A stretch of DNA of 64,000 bases. Source: Paenibacillus sp. Root52 (GTDB lineage: Bacteria > Bacillota > Bacilli > Paenibacillales > Paenibacillaceae). Shown one piece after another: positions 55,021 to 63,747 of this stretch. The number at the start of each line of letters is the position of its first letter. The first letter of the stretch is position 1. The notes under the pieces were generated by a model. That model ran no database searches, was not told where the DNA came from, and worked only from the letters and a program-made list of their open reading frames with translations. The translations under genes were made by a program, and so were the position numbers. The stretch covers positions 187,086 to 251,085 of the forward strand of contig NZ_LMFO01000012.1 in the NCBI RefSeq assembly GCF_001426865.1, given 5' to 3'.

Positions 55021-56133
55021 ATGTTGGAATTTGATTTCGAGATGGAGAGCTTGGCTCAAATAAAGGTCATCGGGGTAGGCGGCGGCGGAAGCAATGCTGT
55101 GAACCGAATGATCGAAAATGGTGTACAAGGTGTGGAATTTATAACGGTAAATACAGATGCTCAAGCATTGCATTTGGCTAAATCCGAACATAAATTGCAA
55201 ATTGGTGACAAACTAACACGTGGTCTTGGCGCAGGTGCTAATCCCGATGTTGGTAAGAAGGCAGCGGAAGAGTCCCGCGACCTGATCATGAATACGCTCA
55301 AAGGTGCAGACATGGTATTTGTTACAGCCGGTATGGGCGGTGGTACAGGTACAGGAGCGGCTCCAGTTATCGCTGAGATCGCTAAAGAATGTGGTGCACT
55401 TACAGTCGGCGTAGTAACACGCCCGTTTACTTTTGAAGGACGGAAACGTTCTAGCCATGCAGAGCAAGGCATTGAAGCTCTGAAGGAAAAAGTAGATACG
55501 TTGATCGTTATTCCTAATGATCGTTTGCTTGAGATTGTAGACAAAAAGACACCAATGTTGGAAGCATTCCGTCAAGCAGATAACGTATTGCGTCAAGCGG
55601 TACAAGGTATTTCTGACCTGATCGCTGTTCCGGGTCTAATCAACCTTGACTTTGCTGACGTCAAAACGATTATGCATGAACGCGGATCTGCGCTGATGGG
55701 TATCGGTGAATCTACTGGTGAAAATCGTGCGGCTGAAGCAGCTCGTAAAGCGATCATGAGTCCTTTGCTTGAAACGTCTATTGAAGGTGCTCGTGGTGTA
55801 ATCATGAATATCACAGGTGGCATTAACCTGTCGCTATATGAAGTTAACGAAGCAGCAGAAATCGTCACATCTGCTTCCGATCCGGAAGTAAACATGATCT
55901 TCGGTGCCATCATTGATGAGAACCTGAAGGAAGAGATCAAGGTTACGGTGATTGCTACTGGCTTTGAAGATAAGCCTGTATCGCCGCCACCTGCTCGCAA
56001 AACTGCTCCAGCTAGTGAGCCTACGGATAACCGTGCGCCTAATCTGCGTCCGTTCGGCAATCAGCCAAGCAGTGATCAGTTGGACATTCCGACATTTTTG
56101 CGCAATCGTTCACGTAATACAAATAACGACTAA
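55021..56133 (+). CDS. ftsZ: Cell division GTPase FtsZ
   Basis: A 370-residue tubulin homologue. Contains [16 protein letters not shown], the tubulin signature [14 protein letters not shown] (about 104-117), the T7 loop [11 protein letters not shown], a variable linker (about 318-350) and the conserved C-terminal peptide [12 protein letters not shown] that binds FtsA, SepF and other partners. ATG 55021 follows GGGGGAGATGG. The 148-bp ftsA-ftsZ gap may hold an additional promoter. A strong terminator follows. Confidence 0.98.
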   Translation: MLEFDFEMESLAQIKVIGVGGGGSNAVNRMIENGVQGVEFITVNTDAQALHLAKSEHKLQIGDKLTRGLGAGANPDVGKKAAEESRDLIMNTLKGADMVFVTAGMGGGTGTGAAPVIAEIAKECGALTVGVVTRPFTFEGRKRSSHAEQGIEALKEKVDTLIVIPNDRLLEIVDKKTPMLEAFRQADNVLRQAVQGISDLIAVPGLINLDFADVKTIMHERGSALMGIGESTGENRAAEAARKAIMSPLLETSIEGARGVIMNITGGINLSLYEVNEAAEIVTSASDPEVNMIFGAIIDENLKEEIKVTVIATGFEDKPVSPPPARKTAPASEPTDNRAPNLRPFGNQPSSDQLDIPTFLRNRSRNTNND

Positions 56134-56154
56134 GCAATATATAGTTTGTAATCT

Positions 56155-56190
56155 AAACCCGGTTCTCCTTCATGGAGTTCCGGGTTTTTT
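56155..56190 (+). terminator. Rho-independent terminator after ftsZ
   Basis: AAACCCGG pairs with CCGGGTTT, with an inner CTCC/GGAG stem, followed by T-runs reaching 56199. It separates the growth-phase dcw genes from the sporulation genes downstream. Confidence 0.9.
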
Positions 56191-56294
56191 ATATTTTTTT
56201 GCACCCTGTATACATAGCTTGAGCTAGACCATAGAGCAATCAAATTAACTGTATCATACGGTAATGAACAAATTCTGAACAATCCGAAGCGTAA

Positions 56295-56362
56295 TCCGAC
56301 AAAAATAGTTGAGCCCATCCCCCCATGATTAGACAGACTTTGAAGAGGGGGCTGCGTATACT
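56295..56362 (+). promoter_or_regulatory. spoIIG-type promoter with Spo0A-like boxes
   Basis: TATACT (56357-56362) is preceded at 22 bp by TTAGAC (56329-56334). In B. subtilis spoIIG the spacer is also 22 bp and Spo0A substitutes for normal -35 contact. TTAGACA (56329-56335) and TCCGACA (56295-56301) differ by one base each from TTCGACA, the reverse complement of the 0A box TGTCGAA. Rest of the 304-bp gap: terminator above and no gene. Confidence 0.6.
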
Positions 56363-56437
56363 TGTGAATATCCTGATAGGTAGGTGTATAGCGGTGCATT
56401 ATATCGAATTCTGATATGGATGTAGGCAGGTGAAGAG

Positions 56438-57418
56438 TTGGTTGTTTATGTGGATCTTATCTTTTTGACGAACTTGTGTATTGACGGTGCACTCATTGGT
56501 CTTACGGCATGGATGCGTAGCATCAAGTTAGTGTGGTGGAGATGGCTACTGTCAGCGGTGGTGGGTGCGCTATATGTGGTTATGATGTTTGTGCCAGAGC
56601 TTGAGTTCATGTTCACCTTTCTGATCAAGTTCGGCTTATCACTGGTGATGCTCAGCATCGCGTTTGGCTTTAAAGGTCTTCAGACTTTTGTACGAACCTT
56701 GGGTACCTTCTACGTCATTAATTTTGTGGCTGCTGGCGGCATTCTAGGTATGCACTATATGTTACAGAATTCAGGTGAGATATTTAACGGGATCTGGTTT
56801 ACCACCTCTGGCGGGATGTCCTTTGATCTGAAAATCGCGTTTTGGTTTACGTTTATCGTATTCTTTACAGTTTTATTTCTATTCAAAGTTGTTCAGAACT
56901 CCAAACGTAAAACAGATCGTATGACCACCTATTTAGGCAGAGTCGAGGTTGTGATTGACGAGGTGAGCATTACTTGTACAGGCCTTGTGGATACCGGTAA
57001 TCAGCTGACTGATCCTCTTTCCCGCTTACCGGTCATGGTAATGGAAGTCTCGTTGTGGCAAGACCTGTTGCCTGAGGCTTGGAAAGGTAGGTTGAAGGAT
57101 GAGACACCGGACAACCTTATTATGGAACTGGATCAAGAACAGTTTCGTTGGCAAGATCGTTTAAGGCTTGTCCCATTTCGCGGGATTAACAAAGGAACTG
57201 CCTTTATGCTCGCGATAAGACCTGATCTCGTTCGAGTGAGTCTGGGTGAAATATGCTATGAAACAACGAAGGTATTGGTAGGTCTGGATGGCGGCGTATT
57301 GTCTTCAGAGGGCAAATATCGTGCTGTGATTCATCCTGAACTCGTGTCAGAAGCTGTTAGCACACAGTCTACGGCTCTCACTGTGGGAGCAACAGAAAAG
57401 CCGCTGAATGTGGTATAG
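56438..57418 (+). CDS. spoIIGA: Sigma-E processing peptidase SpoIIGA
   Basis: A 326-residue membrane-bound aspartic protease. Five membrane helices fill residues 1-150; the C-terminal domain has the catalytic D185 in [15 protein letters not shown]. It dimerises and removes the N-terminal pro-peptide of SigE in the mother cell after contact with SpoIIR. TTG start with AGGTGA 5 bases upstream; no ATG is available at a sensible position. Followed after 11 bp by sigE. Confidence 0.94.
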   Translation: MVVYVDLIFLTNLCIDGALIGLTAWMRSIKLVWWRWLLSAVVGALYVVMMFVPELEFMFTFLIKFGLSLVMLSIAFGFKGLQTFVRTLGTFYVINFVAAGGILGMHYMLQNSGEIFNGIWFTTSGGMSFDLKIAFWFTFIVFFTVLFLFKVVQNSKRKTDRMTTYLGRVEVVIDEVSITCTGLVDTGNQLTDPLSRLPVMVMEVSLWQDLLPEAWKGRLKDETPDNLIMELDQEQFRWQDRLRLVPFRGINKGTAFMLAIRPDLVRVSLGEICYETTKVLVGLDGGVLSSEGKYRAVIHPELVSEAVSTQSTALTVGATEKPLNVV

Positions 57419-57429
57419 GAGGGACGAAC

Positions 57430-58152
57430 ATGCTTGTAAAATGGAAATTGGTAGCTCAGTTGCAATACTATCGTGTGTTGTTTTTGTTCGGTCTGAAGAG
57501 TGAAGAGATTTATTATATCGGTGGAAGTGAAGCGCTGCCACCTCCATTAACCCGTGAAGAAGAGGAATTCTTACTTCAAAAGTTATCCTCAGGAGACGCT
57601 GCAATTCGAGCGATGCTGATTGAACGCAATCTGCGATTGGTCGTTTACATTGCACGCAAATTCGAGAATACGGGTATTAACATTGAAGACTTGGTCTCCA
57701 TCGGAGCCATTGGACTTATTAAAGCGGTGAACACATTTGATCCGGAAAAGAAAATTAAACTGGCAACCTATGCATCACGTTGTATTGAAAATGAAATTTT
57801 AATGTACTTACGGCGTAATAGTAAGATTCGCACAGAAGTTTCTTTTGACGAACCGCTCAACATCGATTGGGATGGGAATGAACTATTATTATCCGATGTA
57901 CTCGGTACAGAGAATGATACAATCTATCGAAATATTGAAGAGCAAGTAGATCGTAAGCTGCTGCACAAAGCATTGGAAAAATTAACGGATCGTGAACGAA
58001 TGATTATGGAGCTTCGTTTTGGGTTGACCGATGGGGAAGAAAAGACGCAAAAAGATGTTGCAGATTTACTCGGAATCTCGCAATCCTACATCTCTCGTCT
58101 CGAAAAAAGAATCATTAAAAGACTCCGCAAAGAGTTTAATAAAATGGTCTAA
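57430..58152 (+). CDS. sigE: RNA polymerase sigma-E factor (pro-sigma-E), mother cell
   Basis: A 240-residue sigma-70 family protein. An amphipathic pro-sequence of about 25-30 residues ([24 protein letters not shown]) precedes region 1.2/2 ([38 protein letters not shown]), and region 4 ends with [24 protein letters not shown]. Sigma-E directs early mother-cell transcription. It lies in one operon with its protease. AGGAGGG precedes the ATG. Confidence 0.97.
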   Translation: MLVKWKLVAQLQYYRVLFLFGLKSEEIYYIGGSEALPPPLTREEEEFLLQKLSSGDAAIRAMLIERNLRLVVYIARKFENTGINIEDLVSIGAIGLIKAVNTFDPEKKIKLATYASRCIENEILMYLRRNSKIRTEVSFDEPLNIDWDGNELLLSDVLGTENDTIYRNIEEQVDRKLLHKALEKLTDRERMIMELRFGLTDGEEKTQKDVADLLGISQSYISRLEKRIIKRLRKEFNKMV

Positions 58153-58174
58153 ATAGAGTGAAATGCAAAGTTGG

Positions 58175-58251
58175 GTATTAATGGCAAGGTTGCCAAGGAC
58201 GAATAAAAAAGCCTGCCCCGGAGATAATGTACATTAATGTTTCTCCTTGGG
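58175..58251 (+). promoter_or_regulatory. sigG leader with Shine-Dalgarno-sequestering hairpin
   Basis: GGAGA (58220-58224) pairs with TCTCC (58242-58246), and CCC (58217-58219) with the first GGG of the Shine-Dalgarno (58249-58251), across a 2-base bulge. GTATT (58175) and GGACGAATA (58197) may be a forespore promoter but fit the sigma-F consensus poorly. Confidence 0.55.
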
Positions 58252-58263
58252 AGGTAAATCACG

Positions 58264-59046
58264 ATGACCCGAAACAAAGTCGAGATTTGTGGCGTGGACA
58301 CCGCAAAATTGCCTGTTCTCACCAACACTGAAATGAGGGAGTTATTTCACTCTCTTCAGCAACATCACGATCGCTCAGCAAGAGAAAAATTAGTGAATGG
58401 CAACCTGCGTCTAGTACTTAGCGTCATTCAGCGCTTTAACAATCGAGGGGAGTTTGTCGATGATCTGTTCCAGGTTGGATGTATTGGCCTGATGAAAGCC
58501 ATTGATAATTTTGACTTATCCCAAAATGTTAAATTTTCAACGTATGCGGTTCCGATGATTATTGGGGAAATCCGTAGATACTTGCGCGACAATAACCCGA
58601 TTCGGGTATCTCGCTCCTTGCGGGACATTGCTTATAAAGCACTTCAGGTTCGTGACAGCCTGACTAATAAAAATTCCCGTGAACCGACGATATTCGAAAT
58701 CTCCGAAGCACTCAATGTGCCTAAGGAAGATGTCGTGTTTGCACTAGATGCCATCCAAGACCCGGTTTCACTCTTTGAACCGATTTATCATGATGGTGGA
58801 GATCCGATCTATGTGATGGATCAGATCAGTGACGATAAAAACAAGGATGTATCATGGATTGAAGAGATTGCGCTTCGAGAAGCGATGCATCGTCTTGGAC
58901 AACGTGAAAAAATGATTTTGTCCATGCGGTTTTTTGAAGGGAAAACGCAAATGGAAGTAGCAGATGAGATCGGTATTTCTCAAGCACAGGTATCGCGTCT
59001 GGAGAAGTCGGCCATACAACAAATGCAAAAGCATGTTAAATCGTAA
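58264..59046 (+). CDS. sigG: RNA polymerase sigma-G factor, forespore
   Basis: A 260-residue sigma factor. It begins MTRNKVEICGVDTAKLPVLTN, as B. subtilis SigG does; region 2 is NLRLVLSVIQRFNNRGEFVDDLFQVGCIGLMKAIDNFD, region 3 RVSRSLRDIAYKALQVRDSL, region 4 EVADEIGISQAQVSRLEKSAIQQM. It controls late forespore genes. GGGAGGT lies 7 bases before the ATG and is partly inside a hairpin. A terminator follows at 59064. Confidence 0.97.
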   Translation: MTRNKVEICGVDTAKLPVLTNTEMRELFHSLQQHHDRSAREKLVNGNLRLVLSVIQRFNNRGEFVDDLFQVGCIGLMKAIDNFDLSQNVKFSTYAVPMIIGEIRRYLRDNNPIRVSRSLRDIAYKALQVRDSLTNKNSREPTIFEISEALNVPKEDVVFALDAIQDPVSLFEPIYHDGGDPIYVMDQISDDKNKDVSWIEEIALREAMHRLGQREKMILSMRFFEGKTQMEVADEIGISQAQVSRLEKSAIQQMQKHVKS

Positions 59047-59063
59047 TACGGGGTTAAGCAAAG

Positions 59064-59101
59064 AAGGCGATCAGAGGAAAAAACCTAGGATCGCCTTTTT
59101 G
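59064..59101 (+). terminator. Rho-independent terminator after sigG
   Basis: AAGGCGATC (59064-59072) pairs with GATCGCCTT (59089-59097), then T-run. Confidence 0.92.
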
Positions 59102-59159
59102 CTGTGAGGCGAGAAATAGGACATTTTTCGCAGCAGGCACATATAATTATATATAAGTG

Positions 59160-59334
59160 CGTGTTCAAAAAGGGTGGTTTTCAGTACCGAGAAGATGGGA
59201 TGAAGGTAGAAATGGAGTAGCGGAGCGTAGGAAAAACTACGTGAGCAACGGACATTTCGGCTGAATTCCATATTCGACGTTAAGATGCCACAGGGCATCC
59301 TTTGTAATCAAAAGCGGACTTTTTCAACAACCCC
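59160..59334. mobile_element. 175-bp MITE-like element with 8-bp target duplication
   Basis: The direct repeat TATAAGTG flanks it at 59152-59159 and 59335-59342. The ends are imperfect inverted repeats: GTGTTCAAAAAGGGTGG at the left against GTTGTTGAAAAAGTCCGC read inward from the right, with TTTT and GATG conserved further in. Inside are hairpins CGTAG/CTACG (about 59225-59241) and GATGCC/GGCATC (about 59284-59299). It has no coding frame, so it would need a transposase from elsewhere. Rest of the 324-bp gap: the terminator and the ylmC ribosome site. Confidence 0.78.
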
Positions 59335-59370
59335 TATAAGTGATGGTGGGCAAAGGCAGGAGGAAGCCGG

Positions 59371-59760
59371 ATGAAGGGAAATACAGGAGAATCCGTATCC
59401 AGAGGTGTGAAGATTTCTGATTTTCAAACAAAGGAAGTTATTAATATTACCGATGGCAAGCGGTTAGGTCAGATAAGTGACTTGGAGCTGGATCTGAAAC
59501 AGGGACGTATTGAAGCCATTGTGGTGCCAGGGTATAGCCGGTTTATGGGGTTGTTTGGGGGTGGAACAGATCTGGTCATTCCATGGAGAAATATCGTAAA
59601 GATCGGCTCGGACGTTATACTGGTCAAAATGGATGAGGTAAAGGAAACGGTTCTAGATGATCGTGACCGGGAAGCGCGGATGTACGATGAACAGCAGGGG
59701 CGTACACAACGTGAAGAACGAATTGAGCGGTTAGAGCGTAGCCAGCGGCGAACGATATAG
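59371..59760 (+). CDS. ylmC: PRC-barrel sporulation protein YlmC
   Basis: A 129-residue protein with a PRC barrel (about 12-90: VKISDFQTKEVINITDGKRLGQISDLELD ... TDLVIPWRNIVKIGSDVILV) of the YlmC/YmxH family. A charged helical tail rich in Arg and Glu (RTQREERIERLERSQRR) follows. Exact function is unknown; it lies downstream of sigG, as in B. subtilis, though ylmA is absent. AGGAGGAAG precedes the ATG. Confidence 0.85.
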   Translation: MKGNTGESVSRGVKISDFQTKEVINITDGKRLGQISDLELDLKQGRIEAIVVPGYSRFMGLFGGGTDLVIPWRNIVKIGSDVILVKMDEVKETVLDDRDREARMYDEQQGRTQREERIERLERSQRRTI

Positions 59761-59811
59761 TCAAGACAGAATGCGCTACATTTGGTAAACTGGAAGTTGT
59801 GAGGTGAGACG

Positions 59812-60711
59812 ATGGAACCTTTTATTTTAGATCAAAATTATACAGAACAAGATATAAAGCAGGCAGGACAAACAGATACTGAACCGAGGTTGTTACATCT
59901 GGAGCCGTGGAGACGGCAATTCAGTCAGATGACCGCAGGATTTACTACGAGGCAGGGAGGCGTTGGTATTGCTCCTTATGCCAGTCTGAATTGTGCCTAT
60001 CATGTGGGAGATCATGCAGACGATGTTCTTCATAACCGCAAGCTTGTTGCAGAGCAACTCGGCTTCTCGGTAGATGCTTGGACTTGCGGAGAACAGGTGC
60101 ATGGCAAACACGTAGCGGTAATTACCGCAGAGGATCGAGGCAGAGGTTTGCAGGATCGGCAGTCTGCCATTCAGGATACGGATGGATTGGTTACGAATGT
60201 ACCCGGTGTGTTATTAACGTCATTCTATGCAGACTGCGTACCTCTGTACTTCTATGATCCTGTTCAACAAGCGGTGGGGCTTGCCCATGCGGGGTGGAAA
60301 GGTACTGTTGCTGGAATCGCAAAGTCCATGGTAGAAACAATGGAAGAGACCTATGGAAGCCGGAGGCAAGACATTCGCTGCGCGATTGGGCCTTCTATTG
60401 GAGACTGCTGTTATGAAGTGGACGAAAACGTTATGCAGCATGTACGGGTTTGGCTAGATGATGCTACGGGTAATGATGAATACAAGGAATCTGCTCCTAA
60501 TCGCATCTATCGACCTGCCAATCATGGTAAAACGATGTTAAACTTGAAAGAATGTAATCGACACATTATGATGAAAGCAGGAATATTGCCGGATCATATC
60601 GAATGTACAAGTTGGTGTACAAGCTGCCACACGGAACTGTTTTTTTCTTATCGCAAAGAAAATGGAACAACCGGTAGAATGGCGAGTTGGATTGGGCTGG
60701 AAGAGAGGTGA
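59812..60711 (+). CDS. ylmD: Peptidoglycan editing factor PgeF / YlmD family
   Basis: A 299-residue protein of the YfiH/YlmD family. Metal-ligand motifs LNCAYHVGDH, QVHGKHV, FYADCVPLYFYD and GLAHAGWKGT supply His and Cys residues; the C-terminus has SCHTELFFSYRKENGTTGR. Homologues cut wrong L-Ser from UDP-MurNAc in E. coli or act on purine nucleosides; the earlier 'laccase' name is doubtful. GAGGTGAG precedes the ATG. Confidence 0.9.
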   Translation: MEPFILDQNYTEQDIKQAGQTDTEPRLLHLEPWRRQFSQMTAGFTTRQGGVGIAPYASLNCAYHVGDHADDVLHNRKLVAEQLGFSVDAWTCGEQVHGKHVAVITAEDRGRGLQDRQSAIQDTDGLVTNVPGVLLTSFYADCVPLYFYDPVQQAVGLAHAGWKGTVAGIAKSMVETMEETYGSRRQDIRCAIGPSIGDCCYEVDENVMQHVRVWLDDATGNDEYKESAPNRIYRPANHGKTMLNLKECNRHIMMKAGILPDHIECTSWCTSCHTELFFSYRKENGTTGRMASWIGLEER

Positions 60712-60716
60712 CCTCT

Positions 60717-61418
60717 GTGTCATTGGGGGAGCGTATACAACAGGTAAATCAGAAGATTGAAGACGCGTGTCAGCGCAGTAACCGTGTACGTGAGGAAGTG
60801 AACGTAATTGCAGTTACCAAATACGTCTCGCTTGAAACGACGGGAGCAGTGTTGCAGCATGGTCTTGAGCATATTGGAGAAAACCGCTGGCAGGATGCGC
60901 AGGCAAAATGGGAGGCTTTTGGCCAACAAGGCACATGGCATTTTATTGGTCACCTGCAGACGAACAAAGTGAAGGACGTTATTGGTAAATTCCGCTACAT
61001 ACACTCCCTGGATCGTTTATCCCTAGCGAAAGAGCTTGATAAAAAGGCGGCTGCACTGGGTATCCAGGTGGAGACCTTTCTACAAGTTAACATTTCGGGT
61101 GAAGAGAGCAAATATGGATTACAGCCCGAACAGGCACAACCATTTTTGCGTGAGATCAGTTCATTTAGCAACCTAAAAGTTGTCGGGCTAATGACGATGG
61201 CGCCTCATGAGGAAAACCCTGAGCTTACCCGTCCTGTATTCCGTGGACTTCGTGAGCTTAGAGACGACTTAAATGGACAAGCCTTGACCTCAGAACCAAT
61301 AACCCAGCTCTCTATGGGCATGTCTAATGATTTTGAAGTGGCCATTGAAGAAGGGGCAACATGGGTTCGGCTGGGTTCAATTCTTGTAGGAAAAGAGGAG
61401 GGTTCACGATGGGCGTAA
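60717..61418 (+). CDS. ylmE: PLP homeostasis protein (YggS/YlmE family)
   Basis: A 233-residue single-domain TIM-barrel protein that binds PLP through the lysine in [11 protein letters not shown] and resembles the N-terminal part of alanine racemase. [13 protein letters not shown] and [16 protein letters not shown] are typical. It keeps PLP and amino-acid pools balanced and is usually near sepF. GTG 60717 is chosen: AGAGAGGTGA lies 7 bases before it. It overlaps sepF by 10 bp. Confidence 0.93.
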   Translation: MSLGERIQQVNQKIEDACQRSNRVREEVNVIAVTKYVSLETTGAVLQHGLEHIGENRWQDAQAKWEAFGQQGTWHFIGHLQTNKVKDVIGKFRYIHSLDRLSLAKELDKKAAALGIQVETFLQVNISGEESKYGLQPEQAQPFLREISSFSNLKVVGLMTMAPHEENPELTRPVFRGLRELRDDLNGQALTSEPITQLSMGMSNDFEVAIEEGATWVRLGSILVGKEEGSRWA

Positions 61419-61876
61419 TGAATAAATTCATGAATTTCCTAGGGCTCCAGGAAGAAGAAGAGATTGTGGAGCGTGAACGTATGGCAGCGCAAGAGGAAAC
61501 TGAGGCAGAACATCAAGAAAATGAAACCTCCAGTCTGGATAAACGTAGAAACCAAAGGGGGAATAATGTCGTGAGCATTCATTCCCAGAAAAATGTTAAA
61601 GTTGTCCTTTATGAACCGCGTTCATATGACGAAGCTCAAGAGATCGCCGATCATCTTCGTTCCCATCGCACGGTTGTTGTTAACTTACAGCGAGTGCGTC
61701 AGGATCAGGCATTACGCGTGATCGATTTTTTGAGTGGTACAGTATATGCCCTGGGCGGCGGAATTTCTAAAATTGGCGGCAACATTTTTCTCTGTACGCC
61801 AGATACAGTTGAAATTCAGGGAGCAATTTCGGAAATACTGGCTGACAGCGAGCAAGATTATAACAGAATGAGGTGA
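61409..61876 (+). CDS. sepF: Cell division protein SepF
   Basis: A 155-residue protein: amphipathic membrane-targeting helix ([13 protein letters not shown]), an acidic linker with many Glu and Gln (about 17-50), and the DUF552 core (about 65-150: [32 protein letters not shown], ending [10 protein letters not shown]). SepF rings align FtsZ filaments at the septum. GAGGAGGG lies 5 bases before ATG 61409; the start is inside ylmE. Confidence 0.94.
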   Translation: MGVMNKFMNFLGLQEEEEIVERERMAAQEETEAEHQENETSSLDKRRNQRGNNVVSIHSQKNVKVVLYEPRSYDEAQEIADHLRSHRTVVVNLQRVRQDQALRVIDFLSGTVYALGGGISKIGGNIFLCTPDTVEIQGAISEILADSEQDYNRMR

Positions 61877-61883
61877 GCCGTTT

Positions 61884-62153
61884 TTGAGTCCGATGATTTT
61901 TAGTTTGTTGGATACACTGTTTAACATTTATTATTGGATGATTATTGCGTATATTCTGATGTCCTGGCTACCTAACGCTAGAGAGAGTTTCATCGGTGAG
62001 ATGTTGGGTAAATTTGTAGAGCCATACTTAAGTCCCTTTAGAAGGTTTATACCTCCTCTATTCGGGACATTGGATATCTCTCCAATCGTAGCGCTCTTTA
62101 CGCTGACGTTAGTTCGTATGGGGCTATTCACAATTTTGGGCTATTTATTGTAG
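61884..62153 (+). CDS. ylmG: YggT/YlmG family membrane protein
   Basis: An 89-residue protein with two membrane helices (about 5-25 and 65-87) and the family motif SWLPNARESFIGEMLGKFVEPYLSPFRRFIPP between them. Function is not settled; related proteins influence membrane or nucleoid organisation in plastids and bacteria. The TTG start follows GAGGTGAG by 7 bases. Seven bases separate it from sepF. Confidence 0.88.
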   Translation: MSPMIFSLLDTLFNIYYWMIIAYILMSWLPNARESFIGEMLGKFVEPYLSPFRRFIPPLFGTLDISPIVALFTLTLVRMGLFTILGYLL

Positions 62154-62168
62154 GCAGGGTGGGCACAG

Positions 62169-62951
62169 ATGAGTGGTGAAATTTACGAGCATTTTAGTCA
62201 TGACGAGCGAGACTTTGTGGATAAAGCCTCCGATTGGATAGAACGTGCAGGTAAGTATCATGATATGAAGCTTACTGATTTTCTTGATCCAAGACAGGTT
62301 TTTATTTTGCAAACGCTTGTGAATCGCCGTGATGATGTACAGATTCGTTTGGACGGTGGATATGAAACGGCTGAACGTAAACGCGCGTTGATCGCACCTG
62401 ACTATCGTTATCTGGATGATGAAGACATGGGTATGCAGGTGATGAGTATCACGTCGGATGACCAGAAGATTAGTGAGCTGGAGCATGGGGACTATATGGG
62501 TGCCCTGCTCGGGCTTGGGATGAAGCGGGGTAAGATTGGAGATATCCAAGTGCTGGATGACGGATGCCACACTGTAGTGGCTGCGGAGACCGGCGCTTTT
62601 TTATCGCTTCAATTGAATCAGGTGCACCGTGTACATGTCTTCACAGAATTGTTGCCGATCGATCAGATGAAATGGTCAGAGGGCAAGCTGGACACGATGG
62701 ACATCACGGTCGCTTCGCTGCGTCTGGATGGAATCTGTGCAGATGTTTATCGTTTAAGTCGCAGTAAGGTCCTGGTGCCTATTAAGGCAGGGCGTTGCCG
62801 TGTGAACTGGAAGGTGGAAGAGGATCCTTCCAAGTCATTGAAGGCTGGCGATGTGGTCTCGATCCAAGGCTTTGGCCGTTTCAAGGTGATGGAGCAGGAT
62901 GGTATGACCAAAAAAGGACGCTGTCGCGTAAAAATCGGCAAATTTGCCTAG
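62169..62951 (+). CDS. ylmH: S4-domain RNA-binding protein YlmH
   Basis: A 260-residue protein: N-terminal helical region, a central domain (about 80-170) with the family motifs FLDPRQVFILQTLVNRRDDV and HGDYMGALLGLGMKRGKIGD, and a C-terminal S4 RNA-binding domain (about 185-250: LRLDGICADVYRLSRSKVLVPIKAGRCRVNWKV). In B. subtilis YlmH rescues stalled 50S-tRNA complexes with nascent chains. It is directly followed by the divIVA leader. GGGTGGG precedes the ATG. Confidence 0.9.
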   Translation: MSGEIYEHFSHDERDFVDKASDWIERAGKYHDMKLTDFLDPRQVFILQTLVNRRDDVQIRLDGGYETAERKRALIAPDYRYLDDEDMGMQVMSITSDDQKISELEHGDYMGALLGLGMKRGKIGDIQVLDDGCHTVVAAETGAFLSLQLNQVHRVHVFTELLPIDQMKWSEGKLDTMDITVASLRLDGICADVYRLSRSKVLVPIKAGRCRVNWKVEEDPSKSLKAGDVVSIQGFGRFKVMEQDGMTKKGRCRVKIGKFA

Positions 62952-63045
62952 ATGTGTTGCAGGAAAACAAGCTTTCTTGTCGAAATGTTTAAAATAAAGG
63001 TGTAAAAAACATTCGATGTTTCCGATATACATTGGAGTGCAAAGG

Positions 63046-63166
63046 GTTATCCTAACCGATAAAGATCACAAGGTGGTCTAGCCGTCTACTCGTATAGATC
63101 TCTACGGGATTCTGCATACGGATTTTTGGGTTGAACCCATATGCTGCAAACCTTCTCAAGGGAAGG
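63046..63166 (+). other. Multi-hairpin leader of divIVA
   Basis: Successive stems in the 238-bp gap: GGTTA/TAACC (about 63046-63058), AGATCAC/GTGGTCT (63063-63079, one G-U), CTCGTA/TACGGG (about 63090-63110), GCATA/TATGC enclosing GGGTT/ACCC (63116-63144), and CCTTC/GGAAGG (63151-63166). The last is 10 bases before the Shine-Dalgarno. It does not match a known riboswitch class I recognise. Confidence 0.45.
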
Positions 63167-63189
63167 AACTTTTACAGGAGGTGGACAGC

Positions 63190-63699
63190 ATGCCATTAAC
63201 GCCGCTGGACATACATAACAAGGAATTTTCCCGACGCTTGCGTGGGTATGACGAGGATGAAGTCAATGAGTTCCTGGATCAAGTCATCAAAGATTATGAA
63301 GGCGTCATTCGCGAAAACAAAGAACTGAGCAATCAGTTGCTGTCCGTTCAGGAGAAACTGGATCATTTTGCAACCATTGAGGAAACGCTCAGCAAAACAA
63401 TTATTATCGCGCAGGAAGCTGCCGATGATGTGAAGAATAACGCGAAGAAGGAAGCACAGTTGATCGTGAAGGAAGCAGAGAAAAATGCGGACCGCATCGT
63501 CAACGAATCTTTGGCTAAATCGCGTAAAATTGCTCTAGAAGTTGAAGAGCTCAAGAAGCAAGCTTCCATCTATCGTGCTCGTTTCCGTACACTTGTTGAA
63601 GCACAGCTTGAATTGTTGTCTCAAGATGGTTGGGAAGCGCTGGAGAGCCGGGAGCAGGAAGTCCGTGATCGGGAGCGGGAAATGAAGGAAATTTATTAG
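63190..63699 (+). CDS. divIVA: Polar/septal scaffold protein DivIVA
   Basis: A 169-residue coiled-coil protein. The N-terminal membrane-binding motif MPLTPLDIHNKEFSRRLRGYDEDEVNEFLDQVIKDYE (Phe and Arg near 13-17) is very typical; coiled coils follow (about 35-150). It marks curved membranes, placing Min and chromosome-anchoring proteins. ATG 63190 follows GGAGGTGG by 5 bases; the GTG at 63181 lies inside that site. Confidence 0.94.
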   Translation: MPLTPLDIHNKEFSRRLRGYDEDEVNEFLDQVIKDYEGVIRENKELSNQLLSVQEKLDHFATIEETLSKTIIIAQEAADDVKNNAKKEAQLIVKEAEKNADRIVNESLAKSRKIALEVEELKKQASIYRARFRTLVEAQLELLSQDGWEALESREQEVRDREREMKEIY

Positions 63700-63712
63700 T
63701 CTACGTGCCTGG

Positions 63713-63741
63713 TTGACTTTTGTCTGCAAAGAGGCTATAAC
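63713..63741 (+). promoter_or_regulatory. Sigma-A promoter of the ileS T-box leader
   Basis: TTGACT (63713-63718), 17 bp, TATAAC (63736-63741). Transcription should start near 63748, just before the T-box. Confidence 0.78.
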
Positions 63742-63747
63742 TATATT

